NCBI GenBank assembly: GCA_963663005.2
Contig: CAXXHH010000003.1
Span: forward strand, 310,001 to 374,000
Reading direction: 5' to 3'
Length of the DNA stretch: 64,000 nt
DNA from: CAINVV01 sp963663005
Lineage (GTDB): Bacteria; Bacteroidota; Bacteroidia; Bacteroidales; Prolixibacteraceae
This document shows, one piece after another, positions 8,176 through 17,311 of the stretch. The notes under the pieces are model-generated. The model was not told the DNA's origin. It did not search any database and saw only the letters and a list, made by a program, of their open reading frames with translations. Positions within the stretch are counted from its first letter, which is position 1. Every line of letters begins with the position of its first letter. Position numbers and translations under genes: made by a program.

Positions 8176-9786
8176 ATGAAAAAGACATTGACCATCAACC
8201 TGAGCGGATCCGTTTTCCATATAGACGATGACGCATATGAAAAACTTCACGGTTACCTGAATAAAATCACGAATCATTTTGGTAACGATGCCGATGCGAA
8301 AGAAATCGTAGAAGATATTGAAGCGCGAATCGCGGAAATTTTCGCCAGCAAAATTAAGAGTGCGGGTGACGAAGTAATCAACTTAGCCAATGTAGAAGAG
8401 GTTATTGTTATTATGGGAACACCGGAAGCCATCTCCAACGAAGAGGAGGAGAAAACTGAAAAGGAGAAAGTGACTGAGAAAAAAACGTACCGATTAAAAG
8501 GAAAGAGGCTCTACCGCGATTCAGACGACAGGGTATTAGGAGGAGTTTGCAGTGGATTAGGCGCCTATTTCAATATCGATCCTGTAATTATCAGAATCAT
8601 ATTTGTTGTCGCGTTCTTTCTCCCAATTGGAAGCAGTGCTCTGATCTATATTATATTATGGATTGTGGTCCCAAAGGCTGCAAGCACGGCTCAGCGACTT
8701 GAAATGAAAGGGGAAGTCGTAAACATCGACAATATTTCCAAATCCATTAAAGAGGAGATGCAGGATGTGAAAGAAAATTTTCGCAACTACCGCTCAAATC
8801 CGAATTATTCTTTAGGCAGAAGTGGCGTGCAGGAAGTTGGAAACGTGCTGGTTGCCATACTGAAAGTTATAGGAACTATTCTTTTGGTTATACTGGGTAT
8901 TCCATTCCTTGTAATTGGCGCTGTGGCCCTGATAGTACTGTTTTCATTATTGTTTGCCTCACACCAGGTTCTAAGCTTCACTCCCTTTGAGAATGGTTTC
9001 GACCATTTGAATCTCTTTCTGGCAAATGGCTCTACATTGAGCTGGATATGGATAGGATTGTTCCTGGTCATCAGTGTCCCCCTGATAATGCTGGTTTATG
9101 CAGGAATCAAGATGGTATTCAGGATCAAATCCCGCAACCATATTTTTGGATCAATTATCGGTGGAATGTTCATTGTCGGAATATTTATTCTATTGATCAA
9201 TGGAAGCAGGACACTGCGTGAATATAGTAAAACAGCTACGGTTACCAATCAGGAGATGCTTGCAGTAAAATCAGACACACTCTACCTGACGGCTAAACAT
9301 CTTCCGGGTGAACCTGATTTAGAAGAAATCATTGATCCGGATATCAATTTTGACCATTTCAAATTAGGAAATGTAGATGGGAAAGAAGTTCTGATTGGGA
9401 TTCCCCAGCTAAAAATCGAAAAAAATGACGAAAGTGGGTTCAGTGTTATCTTGAATAAAATATCCAAAGGAGCTAACGCTGCTACTGCGAAAAACAATGC
9501 GGATGAAATTCCTTACAAATTTCAGCTAAAAGACTCATTGGTAAACCTGGAACCCGCATTTATTCTTCCTTCAATCTGGAGGAACCAGAAGGTCAACCTT
9601 AAGCTTAAGGTTCCCGTTGGTAAGACAATTTATCTAGATGAGTCCCTTAAAAATATCCTCTGGGATGTAAAAAATGTATCAGACACCTACGACTATGAAA
9701 TGGTAAATAAATATTGGACCATGAAACCAGACGGACTGACATTAGTTAACAGAGCGATTCCAGTTGTAAAACCATTAAAAAAGTAA
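8176..9786 (+). CDS. PspC-domain membrane protein
   Basis: The protein is 536 residues. The N-terminal 85 residues are a soluble domain (starting MKKTLTINLSG) common before PspC in Bacteroidota. The PspC domain follows at about 110-170 (RLYRDSDDRVLGGVCSGLG and a hydrophobic helix ending IVVPKA). Several more membrane helices occur at about 225-345, then a C-terminal soluble region that probably faces the periplasm. PspC proteins sense or respond to inner-membrane stress. It is in the padR operon and 4 nt ahead of the next gene. Precise function is unproven. Confidence 0.9.
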   Translation: MKKTLTINLSGSVFHIDDDAYEKLHGYLNKITNHFGNDADAKEIVEDIEARIAEIFASKIKSAGDEVINLANVEEVIVIMGTPEAISNEEEEKTEKEKVTEKKTYRLKGKRLYRDSDDRVLGGVCSGLGAYFNIDPVIIRIIFVVAFFLPIGSSALIYIILWIVVPKAASTAQRLEMKGEVVNIDNISKSIKEEMQDVKENFRNYRSNPNYSLGRSGVQEVGNVLVAILKVIGTILLVILGIPFLVIGAVALIVLFSLLFASHQVLSFTPFENGFDHLNLFLANGSTLSWIWIGLFLVISVPLIMLVYAGIKMVFRIKSRNHIFGSIIGGMFIVGIFILLINGSRTLREYSKTATVTNQEMLAVKSDTLYLTAKHLPGEPDLEEIIDPDINFDHFKLGNVDGKEVLIGIPQLKIEKNDESGFSVILNKISKGANAATAKNNADEIPYKFQLKDSLVNLEPAFILPSIWRNQKVNLKLKVPVGKTIYLDESLKNILWDVKNVSDTYDYEMVNKYWTMKPDGLTLVNRAIPVVKPLKK

Positions 9787-9790
9787 TCAA

Positions 9791-10291
9791 ATGAGCTTCA
9801 TTTATCGTGTAGGCATACTTGTTGCCATGCTCCTTTCATTTCTGTCAGGATTCGGTCAAAGCAGAGCGCAAAAGATATACGACCGCTATCCAAAAGATTC
9901 AGGTTTCACTTACTTCTCCTTCTCAAAATCTATGATCGATGCATTACACCTCGACATGGATGAAGAAGGGAAAAAAATCACAGGCGATTTCCAGGAGTGC
10001 CGGGTGCTGATATACAATGCCGAAAAGGGAAATATTAAGAACTTTTCCGCACAAATCTCAAACGAACTCAGCTCTCTCCGGTACGAACAAATTCATCCCA
10101 AAGGAGAAAAACAAACCGACGATGCTGAATTTTGGATTGAAGGAAACGGAAACAGAATCTCAGAATGCCACATCATTTTGGGCAACAAAGGTGAAGCCCA
10201 CCACTCTGCCCTACTTATATCCTTCTACGGAAACTTCAAAGTTGACGATCTTCACAAGTTAGAGAAGATCGGTCAAAAACAGGGAGAATAA
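9791..10291 (+). CDS. Exported DUF4252-like protein
   Basis: The protein is 166 residues with an N-terminal signal peptide (about 1-23, cleavage near GFGQS). The body (about 28-160) resembles DUF4252, a small exported domain of unknown function frequent in Bacteroidota. It begins 4 nt after the pspC stop, so it is translationally coupled with padR-pspC and probably acts in the same envelope response. There is no catalytic motif. Confidence 0.65.
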   Translation: MSFIYRVGILVAMLLSFLSGFGQSRAQKIYDRYPKDSGFTYFSFSKSMIDALHLDMDEEGKKITGDFQECRVLIYNAEKGNIKNFSAQISNELSSLRYEQIHPKGEKQTDDAEFWIEGNGNRISECHIILGNKGEAHHSALLISFYGNFKVDDLHKLEKIGQKQGE

Positions 10292-10328
10292 TAACATCGA
10301 CAAGTAATCAATAACTTGAATTATTGAG

Positions 10329-11105
10329 CTAAGTCAGAGGATATTCTCCTTGAACATCGGTGAGCACTTCGCAGCCGGTTTCAGTAACGAGGAGCGTATG
10401 TTCAAACTGGGCCGAAAGCCTGTCGTCGACGGTGCGGGCTGTCCACCCATCTCTCTGGTCAACTTTTACGCGAGGTTTCCCCTCATTAATCATCGGTTCG
10501 ATGGTGAAAATCATTCCTGGTTTCATCTTCGGACCGCTGTTTTTTCTGGCTGCATGGTCGACCTGCGGATCTTCATGAAAGTCGACACCAACACCATGAC
10601 CACAAAATTCATAGACAACGCTGAATCCTTGAGACATCGCATATCTGTTTATGAAATATCCGATATTGCCAAAATAATTCCCCGGAAAAACCTGTTGAAT
10701 TCCAAGATTAAGACATTGCTTCGTTGCCTGCACCAATTTTTCGGCTTCAGCCGACACGTCTCCAACTGCAAACATTTTGCTGGTATCGCCATAATAACCA
10801 TCCAGGATGGCTGTCACATCCACATTGAGAATATCTCCCTTTTTCAAGATTGTCTGGGGAGACGGAATACCGTGGCAAACAACCTCATTCAGTGAAATGC
10901 AGCAGGATTTTGGAAAGCCGTTGTAATTAAGGGTGGCAGGAATGGCTCCTCTTTCCACCATATATTGGTGGATCAAGCTATCAAGATATTCGGTTGAAAC
11001 TCCTTCTTTAATAAAGGGTTCAATATATATTAAGGTCTCGCCGGCAAGCTTGGAACTTTTACGGATCCCCTCAATTTGTTCGGCTGTTTTGATCAGGATG
11101 TTCAT
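10329..11105 (-). CDS. map: Type I methionine aminopeptidase
   Basis: The protein is 258 residues. It removes the initiator methionine from nascent proteins in the cytoplasm. The pita-bread fold residues are present: substrate-binding His78 (VVCHGIPS), metal ligands Asp96 and Asp107 (NVDVTAILDGYYGD), the His of GHGVGVDFHEDP, Glu in IEPM and Glu in QFEHTLLV. It is convergent with the DUF4252 gene. The 200-bp region upstream (11106-11305) has only a weak promoter-like TAACTTTA on the minus strand near 11210 and nothing else recognised. Confidence 0.97.
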   Translation of the reverse strand: MNILIKTAEQIEGIRKSSKLAGETLIYIEPFIKEGVSTEYLDSLIHQYMVERGAIPATLNYNGFPKSCCISLNEVVCHGIPSPQTILKKGDILNVDVTAILDGYYGDTSKMFAVGDVSAEAEKLVQATKQCLNLGIQQVFPGNYFGNIGYFINRYAMSQGFSVVYEFCGHGVGVDFHEDPQVDHAARKNSGPKMKPGMIFTIEPMINEGKPRVKVDQRDGWTARTVDDRLSAQFEHTLLVTETGCEVLTDVQGEYPLT

Positions 11106-11305
11106 GCGTATATAATTTTTTTTTTAGAGTTCGAATGGAATACCCACAAATTCATTTTTGTTTGGCGCGAATATCGCCCATGGGTATTTCATCGTCTCAT
11201 TTTTTTGTAAAGTTAGAGCTATTCTTTAAAAGAGCAAGGGCATATTAAAAAGTGGCTAATTGGCAAAATACTTCCATTCTAATCTACCATAGAAATTCCA
11301 CGCAG

Positions 11306-12220
11306 TTATTTGCCAAGCCACTTCGTAATGAAGGCAACTTTTTCCTCAAGTGGCAAAAACCCGTCTAGCCATTTTATATCAAACCCATCCCGCTCCATCT
11401 TCCTAAACCATGTCATCTGCCTCTTGGCAAACTGATGAATGGCGATATTCAACCGTTCAAACATCTCCTCCCGGGAAAGTTCACCAATCAGATAAAGCGT
11501 GAGATATTTATATTCTAATCCGTAATAAGTCAGATCCTCCGGAGTTAATCCGCTATCTAACAACCCCTTTACCTCTTCAATCATACCATCCTCCAGCCGT
11601 TGCTTCAGTCGGGTGGTTATTCGTTCCCGGCGGGTATTGCGATCAAATTTGACTCCAACAATCAATGAATTAATCTTAGGGAATTCGAAATCCATATCCG
11701 GGTGCAACAACAGATGCTCTTCAATTTCTATCGCACGGATCGCCCGGTTTTTCGTTTCTGTATCACTACTATTGTGGACGGTCTTGTAAGCTTTCAGTAT
11801 CCCGGAGAGCTCTTCAAGTGATAAGCTGGACAATTCTTCCCGACGCTCTTTGTTCGACGGAACCTGCGTCAATTTATACCCTTTCAGAACAGCTTCCAGG
11901 TACAAGCCGCTGCCACCGCAAAAGACAGGAAATTTTCCTCTGGATTGAATGTCTTCATAAGCTTGGATAAATTGTCGCTGAAATTCAAAGACATTGTATT
12001 GAGCGCCAGCCTCAGCCATATCTATCAGATGGTATGGAATTTTGAGATCATTGACTACATAATCAGCCAGATCCTTCCCTGTACCCAAATCCATTCCCCT
12101 GTATATCTGACGGGAATCAGCAGAAAGGACCTCACCATTAAGATGATAAGCCATCGTTGCCCCCAATTGAGTCTTTCCTGTTGCCGTCGGCCCCAGAATA
12201 GTCAGCATATCATATTGCAT
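11306..12220 (-). CDS. miaA: tRNA dimethylallyltransferase
   Basis: The protein is 304 residues. It transfers a dimethylallyl group to A37 of UNN-decoding tRNAs. A P-loop GPTATGKT is at residues 10-17, followed by LSADSRQIYRGMDLGTGK (about 33-50) and the C-terminal FAKRQMTWFRKM motif. Length is normal. It is divergent from smpB with 58 bp between the start codons. Confidence 0.96.
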   Translation of the reverse strand: MQYDMLTILGPTATGKTQLGATMAYHLNGEVLSADSRQIYRGMDLGTGKDLADYVVNDLKIPYHLIDMAEAGAQYNVFEFQRQFIQAYEDIQSRGKFPVFCGGSGLYLEAVLKGYKLTQVPSNKERREELSSLSLEELSGILKAYKTVHNSSDTETKNRAIRAIEIEEHLLLHPDMDFEFPKINSLIVGVKFDRNTRRERITTRLKQRLEDGMIEEVKGLLDSGLTPEDLTYYGLEYKYLTLYLIGELSREEMFERLNIAIHQFAKRQMTWFRKMERDGFDIKWLDGFLPLEEKVAFITKWLGK

Positions 12221-12266
12221 GTGTCTGTAATTTGATTTTAACGATAAGATTCTCCCGTCCTTTTGT

Positions 12267-12274
12267 TATTTTTG
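12267..12274 (+). promoter_or_regulatory. -7 promoter box almost touching the smpB start codon
   Basis: TATTTTTG followed by CC matches TAnnTTTG and ends only 4 nt before the smpB ATG at 12279. If used, the transcript would be nearly or fully leaderless. Confidence 0.45.
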
Positions 12275-12278
12275 CCGG

Positions 12279-12740
12279 ATGAAGACACCGTTTCAGCAAA
12301 ATATCAATATCCGGAACAAAAGAGCCAGTTTCGACTACGAATTTATTGAAAAATTTGTAGCAGGGATCGTTTTGCTGGGTACTGAGATCAAATCTATCCG
12401 ATTAGGCAAAGTTAGCATGAATGACGCTTACTGCCATTTTGTAAATGGAGAGATGCTGATCAAAAATCTATCCATATCTGCATACGACTTTGGCACATGC
12501 AACAACCATGAAGTGTTGAGGGAGCGAAAATTGCTTTTAAACAAAAAGGAATTGCGAAAAATGGAGCGAAAAATAAAGGAAAACGGGCTCACCATTATCC
12601 CAATTCGCTTGTTCCTCAACGACAAGGGGTTGGTAAAGATCGAAATCGCTCTGGCGAAAGGCAAGCATTCCTACGATAAAAGAGCTTCTCTCAAGGAAAA
12701 AGATGCCCGCAGAGAGATGGACCGGCACGAAAAGTATTAG
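12279..12740 (+). CDS. smpB: SsrA (tmRNA)-binding protein
   Basis: The protein is 153 residues. SmpB escorts tmRNA to stalled ribosomes for trans-translation. The beta-barrel core is recognisable (GTEIKSIRLGK, ISAYDFGT, AKGKHSYDKR) and the basic C-terminal tail (LKEKDARREMDRHEK) is complete. The start fits the family (INIRNKRASFDYEF). The stop codon overlaps the stop codon of the convergent hydrolase gene by 3 nt. No ssrA gene is seen in the window. Confidence 0.97.
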   Translation: MKTPFQQNINIRNKRASFDYEFIEKFVAGIVLLGTEIKSIRLGKVSMNDAYCHFVNGEMLIKNLSISAYDFGTCNNHEVLRERKLLLNKKELRKMERKIKENGLTIIPIRLFLNDKGLVKIEIALAKGKHSYDKRASLKEKDARREMDRHEKY

Positions 12741-13366
12741 AGATACTTTTTCACATCATTGAAACCTATCAACTTTACTCCCAGTTCCTTCCAATGTTTA
12801 AAAGGGAGTGGAATTTTGGGTAACTCCTTAATGGCATCCTCAAAGACGAACACTTTATAGCCCAATTGCACTAGTCCGCAAACTGCTCTGTCAACGCACA
12901 CATTGGTAGTTACTCCATAAACAAATACCTTCTCCGGGTTGAGCAAACCTAGTATTTTAGTAGTGTACTGATTACCTTCAAAAACATCAAATGCGTCTTT
13001 TCTGATGACAATATTTCTGATCTGATCCGCATTAGCAAGATGCGGTAATATGGCCAAATGTGTCATCCAATCTACAATTGCAGGTAATTCAGGCCGGGTC
13101 TCATCAATGAATTCAGCACCGCTTGTTCCCGCCATACAATGTTCCGGAAATGTCGTTACAAAATCCGGATTGGCTGACAATTCATTCGAATTAATCAGGT
13201 GAAAATCGCAAGTATTTACTACCCTGATTTTATTTTCAGCCGCAAAGCGAGTAATTTTTTTAAGAATTGGCTTCAGCTTTTCGGCACCCTGAACGTAGAG
13301 CTTTCCGGTAGGTTCAATGAAATCATTCTGTGTATCGACATTCCAAAAAAGAACACCCTCATTCAT
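12737..13366 (-). CDS. Isochorismatase-family cysteine hydrolase, nicotinamidase-like
   Basis: The protein is 209 residues. The triad of the family is visible: Asp11 (NVDTQNDF), Lys in VIRKDAFDVF and Cys157 (GVTTNVCVD). A DFH metal motif (NTCDFH) and PEHCMAGTSGAEF resemble nicotinamidase (PncA) sequences, so conversion of nicotinamide to nicotinate for NAD salvage is the likeliest role. Another amide substrate is possible. It lies 26 nt downstream of dsbD on the same strand. Confidence 0.85.
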   Translation of the reverse strand: MNEGVLFWNVDTQNDFIEPTGKLYVQGAEKLKPILKKITRFAAENKIRVVNTCDFHLINSNELSANPDFVTTFPEHCMAGTSGAEFIDETRPELPAIVDWMTHLAILPHLANADQIRNIVIRKDAFDVFEGNQYTTKILGLLNPEKVFVYGVTTNVCVDRAVCGLVQLGYKVFVFEDAIKELPKIPLPFKHWKELGVKLIGFNDVKKYL

Positions 13367-13392
13367 ATCTTCAAACTTAAATTAACTAACAA

Positions 13393-15414
13393 CTATTTCT
13401 TCGCTTTGAACGCGGCCAAACCGCGATCGAGAAAATCAATGAAATGGTCAGGGTTCAGGTCTCTTGCCGTAGGTTTGACAAGCATTTTTTGTTCGTGGTC
13501 CAGGATCACATAATACGGTTGAGCATTTACACCGAACTTCGCTATTTGAAAATCAGCATATTTTTTACCGATTGTCTTCTTAATTTTTTGATCGTAGGTC
13601 GATGTTACCCAGTCGCTCTCCGGCATGGTCGTTTTGTCGTCAACATAGAGCGCAATGATGACAAAGTCGCGATTCAAACGCTCAAGCACGCGTGGATCTG
13701 ACCATACATTCGCCTCCATCTCCCTGCAATTAACACAACCGTGTCCGGTGAAATCTATGAAAATCGGCTTATTCTGAGCCTTCGCACAGGCCAGTCCCTG
13801 CTCAAAATCAAAATATCCTTCCAATCCATGAGGCAGTTCTAAAAATTCACTGTATTTAGGTTTTTCGCAAAGCGACTTTCCCGGCAGGTTTTGTGCGTTC
13901 GCCAGATTTCCTGACGAACCCACCAATTTTACCTCATCCCGGATAATTTTGTGCAGGTCAAAGTCGTGAGTGGTCATAGGTGGCAAGTAGCCTGAAATTG
14001 CCTTCAGCGGAGCTCCAAACATTCCCGGCACCAGATAAACTACAAACGTAAACGTAAGGATGGCCAACATCAGTCTGCCCGTCGAAATATGTTTTACCTC
14101 ACTGTCATGCGCAAATTTGAGCTTGCCGAGGAGGTAGATCCCCATCAGGAAAAAGATAACAATCCAGAAGGCTATATAAATTTCGCGATCAAGAATTCGC
14201 CAGTGATAGGTCTGATCGGCAATACTTAAAAATTTCAATCCTAAAGCCAATTCAATGAATCCAAGGACAACCTTCACTGAATTGAGCCATCCGCCAGACT
14301 TTGGCAGGTTGTTCAACCATTGAGGAAAGAGGGCAAATAAAGTAAACGGAAGAGCGAAGGCCAGTGAAAACCCAAACATTCCAACGATTGGCTTTAGAAT
14401 CATGCCTCCGGCGGATTCAACTAAAATTGCACCAACGATCGGTCCGGTGCAACTGAAGGAGACTAAAACCAGCGTAAGTGCCATAAAGAAAGCGCCGCCG
14501 GCACCGCCCTTACTAACCTTGTCGTCACTCTTGTTAACCCAGCTGGACGGCAAAATAATCTCAAAAGCCCCAAAAAAGGAAAAAGCAAAGATCACGAAAA
14601 TGATAAAAAACAAAACATTTGGCAACCAATGCGTACTAAGCCAGTTGGCAAAGTCAGCTCCCAATGTAACAGCAACAACAGTCCCAATGAGGGTATAAAT
14701 AAGTATAATGGATGCACCGTAAACTATTGCCTGAAATTTGGCTTCCCATTTGGTTTTATTGCTGTTCATAAAAAACGAGACAGTCATGGGAATCATCGGG
14801 AAAACGCATGGTGTCAATATTGCAGCCAGTCCGGCAACGAAACTAAAGAAAAGAAACCAGATCAACGAATGATGCTCATTTGCGGGAGTCTCATACTTTG
14901 GAGCCTCCACTTTATTGACAGCAACTGGAGCCGAAGCAGCCGATTTATTCATTTCAAATGAAAAATCGACCTCATCCATCGTACATGTCTCATCGTTACA
15001 ACTTTGGTATTCGATGGAACCTTTAACAGTGAAAGGGCGATCATTTAGGAGTTTAATTTTTCTCGTAAAGTGTGCCTCAGTCGCGTAATAGGAGAGTTCA
15101 AGTTTGAATATACTGTCAAATTTCTTTATCGGTTTCGTAAGTGAGATTAAGGCTCCCGCAAACTGATAATTTGTACTGTCTGGCGTGAATTTTATGGAAG
15201 TGCTGACAGGACCGCCATCCGGAAGATCGGTGCCATACAAGTGCCATCCCGAATCAATAGAGGCATTAAAGATTACCTCAACTTCTTTGTCCGAGATTTT
15301 TTTCTGTTCGAAGGTCCATTTTACAGGAGAAACCACCTGGGCAGAAAGATTCCAAACCATCAGGCACATCAGAATCAAGAGTGAAGTGCCTATTTTTTTT
15401 ACATATTTACTCAT
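13393..15414 (-). CDS. dsbD: Thiol:disulfide interchange protein DsbD
   Basis: The protein is 673 residues. It passes electrons from cytoplasmic thioredoxin across the inner membrane to periplasmic partners. It has a signal peptide (about 1-25), an N-terminal DsbD-alpha-like domain (about 28-155), and an eight-helix transmembrane core with the reactive cysteines in LTPCVFPMIP and SFSCTGP. The C-terminal thioredoxin-like domain carries Cys560-Val-Asn-Cys563. All three modules are present. The 26-nt spacing to the nicotinamidase-like gene suggests one transcript. Confidence 0.93.
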   Translation of the reverse strand: MSKYVKKIGTSLLILMCLMVWNLSAQVVSPVKWTFEQKKISDKEVEVIFNASIDSGWHLYGTDLPDGGPVSTSIKFTPDSTNYQFAGALISLTKPIKKFDSIFKLELSYYATEAHFTRKIKLLNDRPFTVKGSIEYQSCNDETCTMDEVDFSFEMNKSAASAPVAVNKVEAPKYETPANEHHSLIWFLFFSFVAGLAAILTPCVFPMIPMTVSFFMNSNKTKWEAKFQAIVYGASIILIYTLIGTVVAVTLGADFANWLSTHWLPNVLFFIIFVIFAFSFFGAFEIILPSSWVNKSDDKVSKGGAGGAFFMALTLVLVSFSCTGPIVGAILVESAGGMILKPIVGMFGFSLAFALPFTLFALFPQWLNNLPKSGGWLNSVKVVLGFIELALGLKFLSIADQTYHWRILDREIYIAFWIVIFFLMGIYLLGKLKFAHDSEVKHISTGRLMLAILTFTFVVYLVPGMFGAPLKAISGYLPPMTTHDFDLHKIIRDEVKLVGSSGNLANAQNLPGKSLCEKPKYSEFLELPHGLEGYFDFEQGLACAKAQNKPIFIDFTGHGCVNCREMEANVWSDPRVLERLNRDFVIIALYVDDKTTMPESDWVTSTYDQKIKKTIGKKYADFQIAKFGVNAQPYYVILDHEQKMLVKPTARDLNPDHFIDFLDRGLAAFKAKK

Positions 15415-15492
15415 TCAACAATGTTTATTAGCATCCGAAAGAGATCATTACTACAGTCTTTCGGCCTGAGCGCGTAACGAATTCAAATGTAT

Positions 15493-15526
15493 AAAAAAAC
15501 CCGCTCAAATAGGTGAGCGGGTTTCT
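15493..15526 (-). terminator. Intrinsic terminator after rng
   Basis: A perfect 11-bp stem (AAACCCGCTCA with TGAGCGGGTTT) encloses a 6-nt loop at 15508-15513. On the minus strand it is followed by seven T, 10 nt beyond the rng stop. Confidence 0.85.
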
Positions 15527-15536
15527 TAAGGTTTTA

Positions 15537-17087
15537 TTAAATGATGATTTCATCATGATGTTCATCGTAATATTTTGATCCCAGGAAACTCATTGAATTC
15601 ATTTCAATAATTTGGATCTTTTTGCGATACTTCCATCTCCACTTGCATACTTTAGAAAAAATGAAACCTCTGGTTAAGAAGGCTCCAACGAATGGATGAA
15701 GCTCTATTGACAGGCTTTTTTTCTGCAGTTCTTCAAAAATATAACGGACTCTTTGTTCGATCTCTTCTATGAAAAGCAAAGTAGGTGTTACCTTACCTGT
15801 TCCTTTGCAAACGGGGCAATTTTCCTCCGTCTCGATAGCCATCTCTTGTCGTACACGTTGCCGTGTTATCTGCATCAAACAAAATTTACTCAACGGGAGT
15901 ATATTGTGTTTGGTTCTGTCGGAAGACATTACTTCCTTCATTTTATCGAAAACCTTCTGACGATTCTCATTACCGTGCATATCTATAAAATCGATCACGA
16001 TAATACCGCCCATATCCCGAAGTCGCAATTGTCGCGCGATTTCTTCGGCGGCCGCCAAATTTACCTCTAATGCGTTTGTTTCCTGATCACCTGATTTTGA
16101 GCGATTACCGCTATTTACGTCAATAACGTGAAATGCTTCGGTGTGTTCAATGATCAGATAAGCACCGCTTTTAAAGGAGACTGTCTTTCCAAAAGATGCT
16201 TTAATTTGCTTGTCGATACCGAAATATTCGAAAATTGGCATTTTACCATTGTAATACCTGACAATTTTCTTCTTCTCAGAATCGATGGTACCCACATATT
16301 CCTTTGCGTCAGCTGCTGCATCTTCATCATTGATGTAGATGTTTGAAAAATCGTTGTTATAAACATCCCTTATCAACGAGATGGTACGATCTGTTTCTCC
16401 CAAAACCAATGAAGGAACGACTTGCTTCTCTAGCTTATTGAGTGCATTTTCATATTTTGCAATCAGTCGTCTCAACTCCTGGTCCAGTTCAGCTACCATT
16501 TTCCCTTCAGCCGCAGTCCGAACGATCACCCCGTAGTTTTTAGGGCAGATGCTCTGGATTAATTTTTTCAGACGAGTCTTTTCTTCCGTCGTTTCAATTT
16601 TCTGGGATACAGATATTTTGTCACTGAATGGCACTAAAACCATATTTCTTCCTGCCACTGAAAGCTCCGAAGTCAATCGAGGGCCTTTGGTTGAAATTGG
16701 TTCTTTGGCAATCTGCACCAGAATAGTTTGACCGGCCTTCAAGACCTCAGATATCTTGCCGTCTTTGTTAATGTCTGGTTCCGGATTAATTTTCGGAAAC
16801 GGGGACATCTTGAGTTTTTTAGCGGCAGCTAATTTGAGGAACTTGTTGAGAGTCTGGAATTGTGGTCCTAAATCCAAATAATGTAAGAACGCATCTTTCT
16901 CGTAGCCAACATCAACGAAAGCAGCATTTAAACCCGGCATAATCTTCTTTACCTTTCCAAGATAAATATCTCCTACCGCAAATTTAACATCGTTACTTTC
17001 CCTGTTGAGTTCTACAAGTCTTTTGTTTTCGAGTAAAGCAATTTCAACATGAGAGGACGATACATCAATAATCAACTCATTGCTCAT
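15537..17087 (-). CDS. rng: Ribonuclease G / Rne-Rng family protein
   Basis: The protein is 516 residues from the preferred start. The frame is open to ATG 17132, but conserved sequence begins at MSNELIIDVSS (start 17087), and the extra 15 residues look unlike the family. An S1 domain (about 35-130) is followed by the RNase E/G catalytic core with DVNSG and DFIDM metal-site motifs and the zinc-link CPVCKGTGK (about 420). It cuts single-stranded RNA and helps 16S rRNA 5' maturation. It is downstream of the small ribosomal protein gene, separated by a hairpin. Confidence 0.94.
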   Translation of the reverse strand: MSNELIIDVSSSHVEIALLENKRLVELNRESNDVKFAVGDIYLGKVKKIMPGLNAAFVDVGYEKDAFLHYLDLGPQFQTLNKFLKLAAAKKLKMSPFPKINPEPDINKDGKISEVLKAGQTILVQIAKEPISTKGPRLTSELSVAGRNMVLVPFSDKISVSQKIETTEEKTRLKKLIQSICPKNYGVIVRTAAEGKMVAELDQELRRLIAKYENALNKLEKQVVPSLVLGETDRTISLIRDVYNNDFSNIYINDEDAAADAKEYVGTIDSEKKKIVRYYNGKMPIFEYFGIDKQIKASFGKTVSFKSGAYLIIEHTEAFHVIDVNSGNRSKSGDQETNALEVNLAAAEEIARQLRLRDMGGIIVIDFIDMHGNENRQKVFDKMKEVMSSDRTKHNILPLSKFCLMQITRQRVRQEMAIETEENCPVCKGTGKVTPTLLFIEEIEQRVRYIFEELQKKSLSIELHPFVGAFLTRGFIFSKVCKWRWKYRKKIQIIEMNSMSFLGSKYYDEHHDEIII

Positions 17088-17130
17088 GTTCTCTACCCAT
17101 TTTGTGATAATTAAAACTATTAAATACAAC

Positions 17131-17160
17131 AAACCTAAAGCGCAAAAGCACTTTAGGTTT
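17131..17160 (-). terminator. Hairpin between the small ribosomal protein gene and rng
   Basis: AAACCTAAAG (17131-17140) pairs perfectly with CTTTAGGTTT (17151-17160). The minus-strand flank is T-rich but not a pure T run, so it may terminate only partly and let rng be transcribed by read-through. Confidence 0.5.
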
Positions 17161-17192
17161 TGTATTTTTTTTACGCAGGCGTTACAAAAAGC

Positions 17193-17285
17193 CTATTTTT
17201 TCTTTTTGTGACGATTTTTTCTTAGACGTTTTTTACGCTTGTGCGTAGCCATTTTATGTCTTTTTCTTTTCTTACCGCTTGGCAT
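17193..17285 (-). CDS. 30-residue basic ribosomal protein (AURKAIP1/COX24 type)
   Basis: This is a complete 30-codon ORF that is easily missed: it begins MPSGKKRKRHK, continues ATHKRKKRLRKN and ends in a Lys run. It is almost wholly Lys/Arg/His. It matches from memory the Bacteroidota proteins called AURKAIP1/COX24 domain-containing, related to mitochondrial mS38 and mycobacterial bS22 and thought to be built into the small ribosomal subunit. It sits between HU (26 nt upstream) and rng, a translation/RNA neighbourhood. The ATG at 17285 is the only sensible start. Confidence 0.85.
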   Translation of the reverse strand: MPSGKKRKRHKMATHKRKKRLRKNRHKKKK

Positions 17286-17311
17286 AACCTTACTTTTTTA
17301 ATGATAATAAA

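Noticed and set aside
10308..10327. AT-rich hairpin (TCAATAA with TTATTGA) between the DUF4252 gene and map
   Set aside because: The stem is short and all A/T but one pair, with no T run; too weak to call a terminator.
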